Shown here piece after piece: positions 6,312 to 6,805 of a stretch of 6,805 bases of DNA. The notes under the pieces are model-generated. The model had not been told where the DNA came from. It worked only from the letters and a program-made list of their open reading frames with translations, and made no database searches. Within the stretch, counting starts at the first letter, position 1. The number at the start of each line of letters is the position of its first letter. The stretch is from positions 5,078 through 11,882 of the forward strand of contig DPSW01000358.1 in the NCBI GenBank assembly GCA_003527145.1. The letters run 5' to 3'. This DNA comes from Clostridiaceae bacterium (GTDB lineage: Bacteria > Bacillota > Clostridia > Lutisporales > Lutisporaceae). The position numbers and the translations under genes were made by a program.

Positions 6312-6751
6312 AAATTGAGAATTGACAAATCATATCGCTCACTTAATGGCAGGTCAAAGTGAAGCAAACCTTTAAGATATGCTGGCTTGTGTATCTCACC
6401 ATTGCTCCGCGCTCAAATACAACAGGAATAAATTTTTCTTATTTTACTTTGTTGTAGATTTAGGGAAAATAATTTGTGTTTCTGTTCCTACGCCACCGGT
6501 TCTTGAGTTTGCTTTATTTTCGTACTGCTCATCGAGTAGAATCAAGACGTTAGTAATGCTTGGATCTGTGACACTTTGCTCCATAAATGCATAGGTGTCA
6601 TGACCTTCTTTCAGCGACTATTTATCAAATTGTATATCAATTCCATCGTTTACTATATCCGTTTCAGGCGATAATACTTTTGCTTGATATTCTTCGGATC
6701 CTCATGCATAAGAAATAAAGGCTTGGGGATGTTCAGTTTTTGGATTGCCAT
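6299..6751 (-). pseudogene. Broken gene for a TIR/SEFIR-like domain protein
   Basis: An ATG at 6751-6749 with GGAGG 7 nt upstream begins MAIQKLNIPKP. The reading then jumps frame near 6720 to FISYA, has TGA at 6704-6702 (probably once W), and continues as SEEYQAKVLS and DGIDIQFDK. TAG at 6620-6618 stands where W is expected. SLKEGHDTYAFMEQSVTD, ITNVLILLDEQYENKA and RTGGVGTETQII follow. Further frame changes come near 6460 and 6405, with TAA at 6441-6439; YNKVK, EKFIPVVFERGA, NGEIHKPAYLKGLLHFDL and LPLSERYD lie on either side of these. The order FISY, D-x-W-x-L-x-x-G-x-D, FMEQSV, GGVG-x-E is that of bacterial TIR_2/SEFIR domains, many of which are NAD-degrading or signalling parts of antiviral systems. 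With at least three frameshifts and three stops it cannot make protein. Sequencing error alone is unlikely to give so many lesions while the neighbouring operon is intact. Confidence 0.8.
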
Positions 6752-6805
6752 GCGATTGCCTCCATTGTGCTAATCAGTTTTTCTGATATTAACAGACATT
6801 ATCTC

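Noticed and set aside
6379..6594. Plus-strand frame of 71 codons
   Set aside because: It is antisense to the TIR-like pseudogene, whose motif order identifies the coding strand.
1..6805. CRISPR array in the window
   Set aside because: No regularly spaced direct repeats of 20-40 bp were seen on either strand; the repeats found are 10-11 bp and isolated.
6770..6805. Possible 3' end of another minus-strand gene (11 sense codons then TAG) just before the TIR gene
   Set aside because: The spacing to the GGAGG of the TIR gene is suggestive of an operon, but 11 codons are too few to support a gene call.

Overview
The window looks like chromosomal DNA of a low-GC Gram-positive bacterium, probably a clostridium (Bacillota). 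It is AT-rich, the proteins use many ATA and AGA codons, Shine-Dalgarno sequences are strong and purine-rich (for example AAGGAGG and GGAGAGGGGG), and GTG and TTG starts are common. This is inference from style; no marker gene gives a species.

Positions 1-5367 hold one tightly packed minus-strand operon with a type III CRISPR-like theme. In transcription order it encodes two tandem CARF-domain proteins with degenerate PD-(D/E)XK-like C-termini (5367-4102 and 4109-3141). Next comes a 503-residue Cas10-like protein with two palm domains and no HD nuclease (3128-1617). It is followed by a 224-residue single-domain Cas7/Csm3-type RAMP (1617-943) and a Csx10-like double RAMP that runs off the left edge (950 to beyond 1). 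Genes overlap or lie 12 nt apart, and only the Cas10-like gene starts with ATG. No CRISPR array, cas6, cas1/cas2, HD domain or separate Cas11 gene is visible. The simplest model is a reduced type III-D/Cmr-like signalling complex: the RAMPs form an RNA-binding backbone, the Cas10-like subunit makes a cyclic oligoadenylate or related nucleotide, and the CARF pair senses it. Whether it uses crRNA cannot be told from this window.

Positions 5368-5921 carry no confident gene. They hold the upstream region of the operon with several repeats: a perfect 11-bp-arm palindrome, an inverted pair of TTGCAATAAAT, and a direct repeat CC(T/A)ATGTAAC. There is also a weak 50-codon minus-strand ORF and a good minus-strand terminator for the gene to the right.

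Positions 5922-6751 are the remains of a minus-strand gene for a TIR/SEFIR-like domain protein, broken by several frameshifts and stop codons; its 3' part is still an open frame of 129 codons. An intact signalling operon beside a decayed TIR-type gene suggests a defence island or other fast-turnover region.
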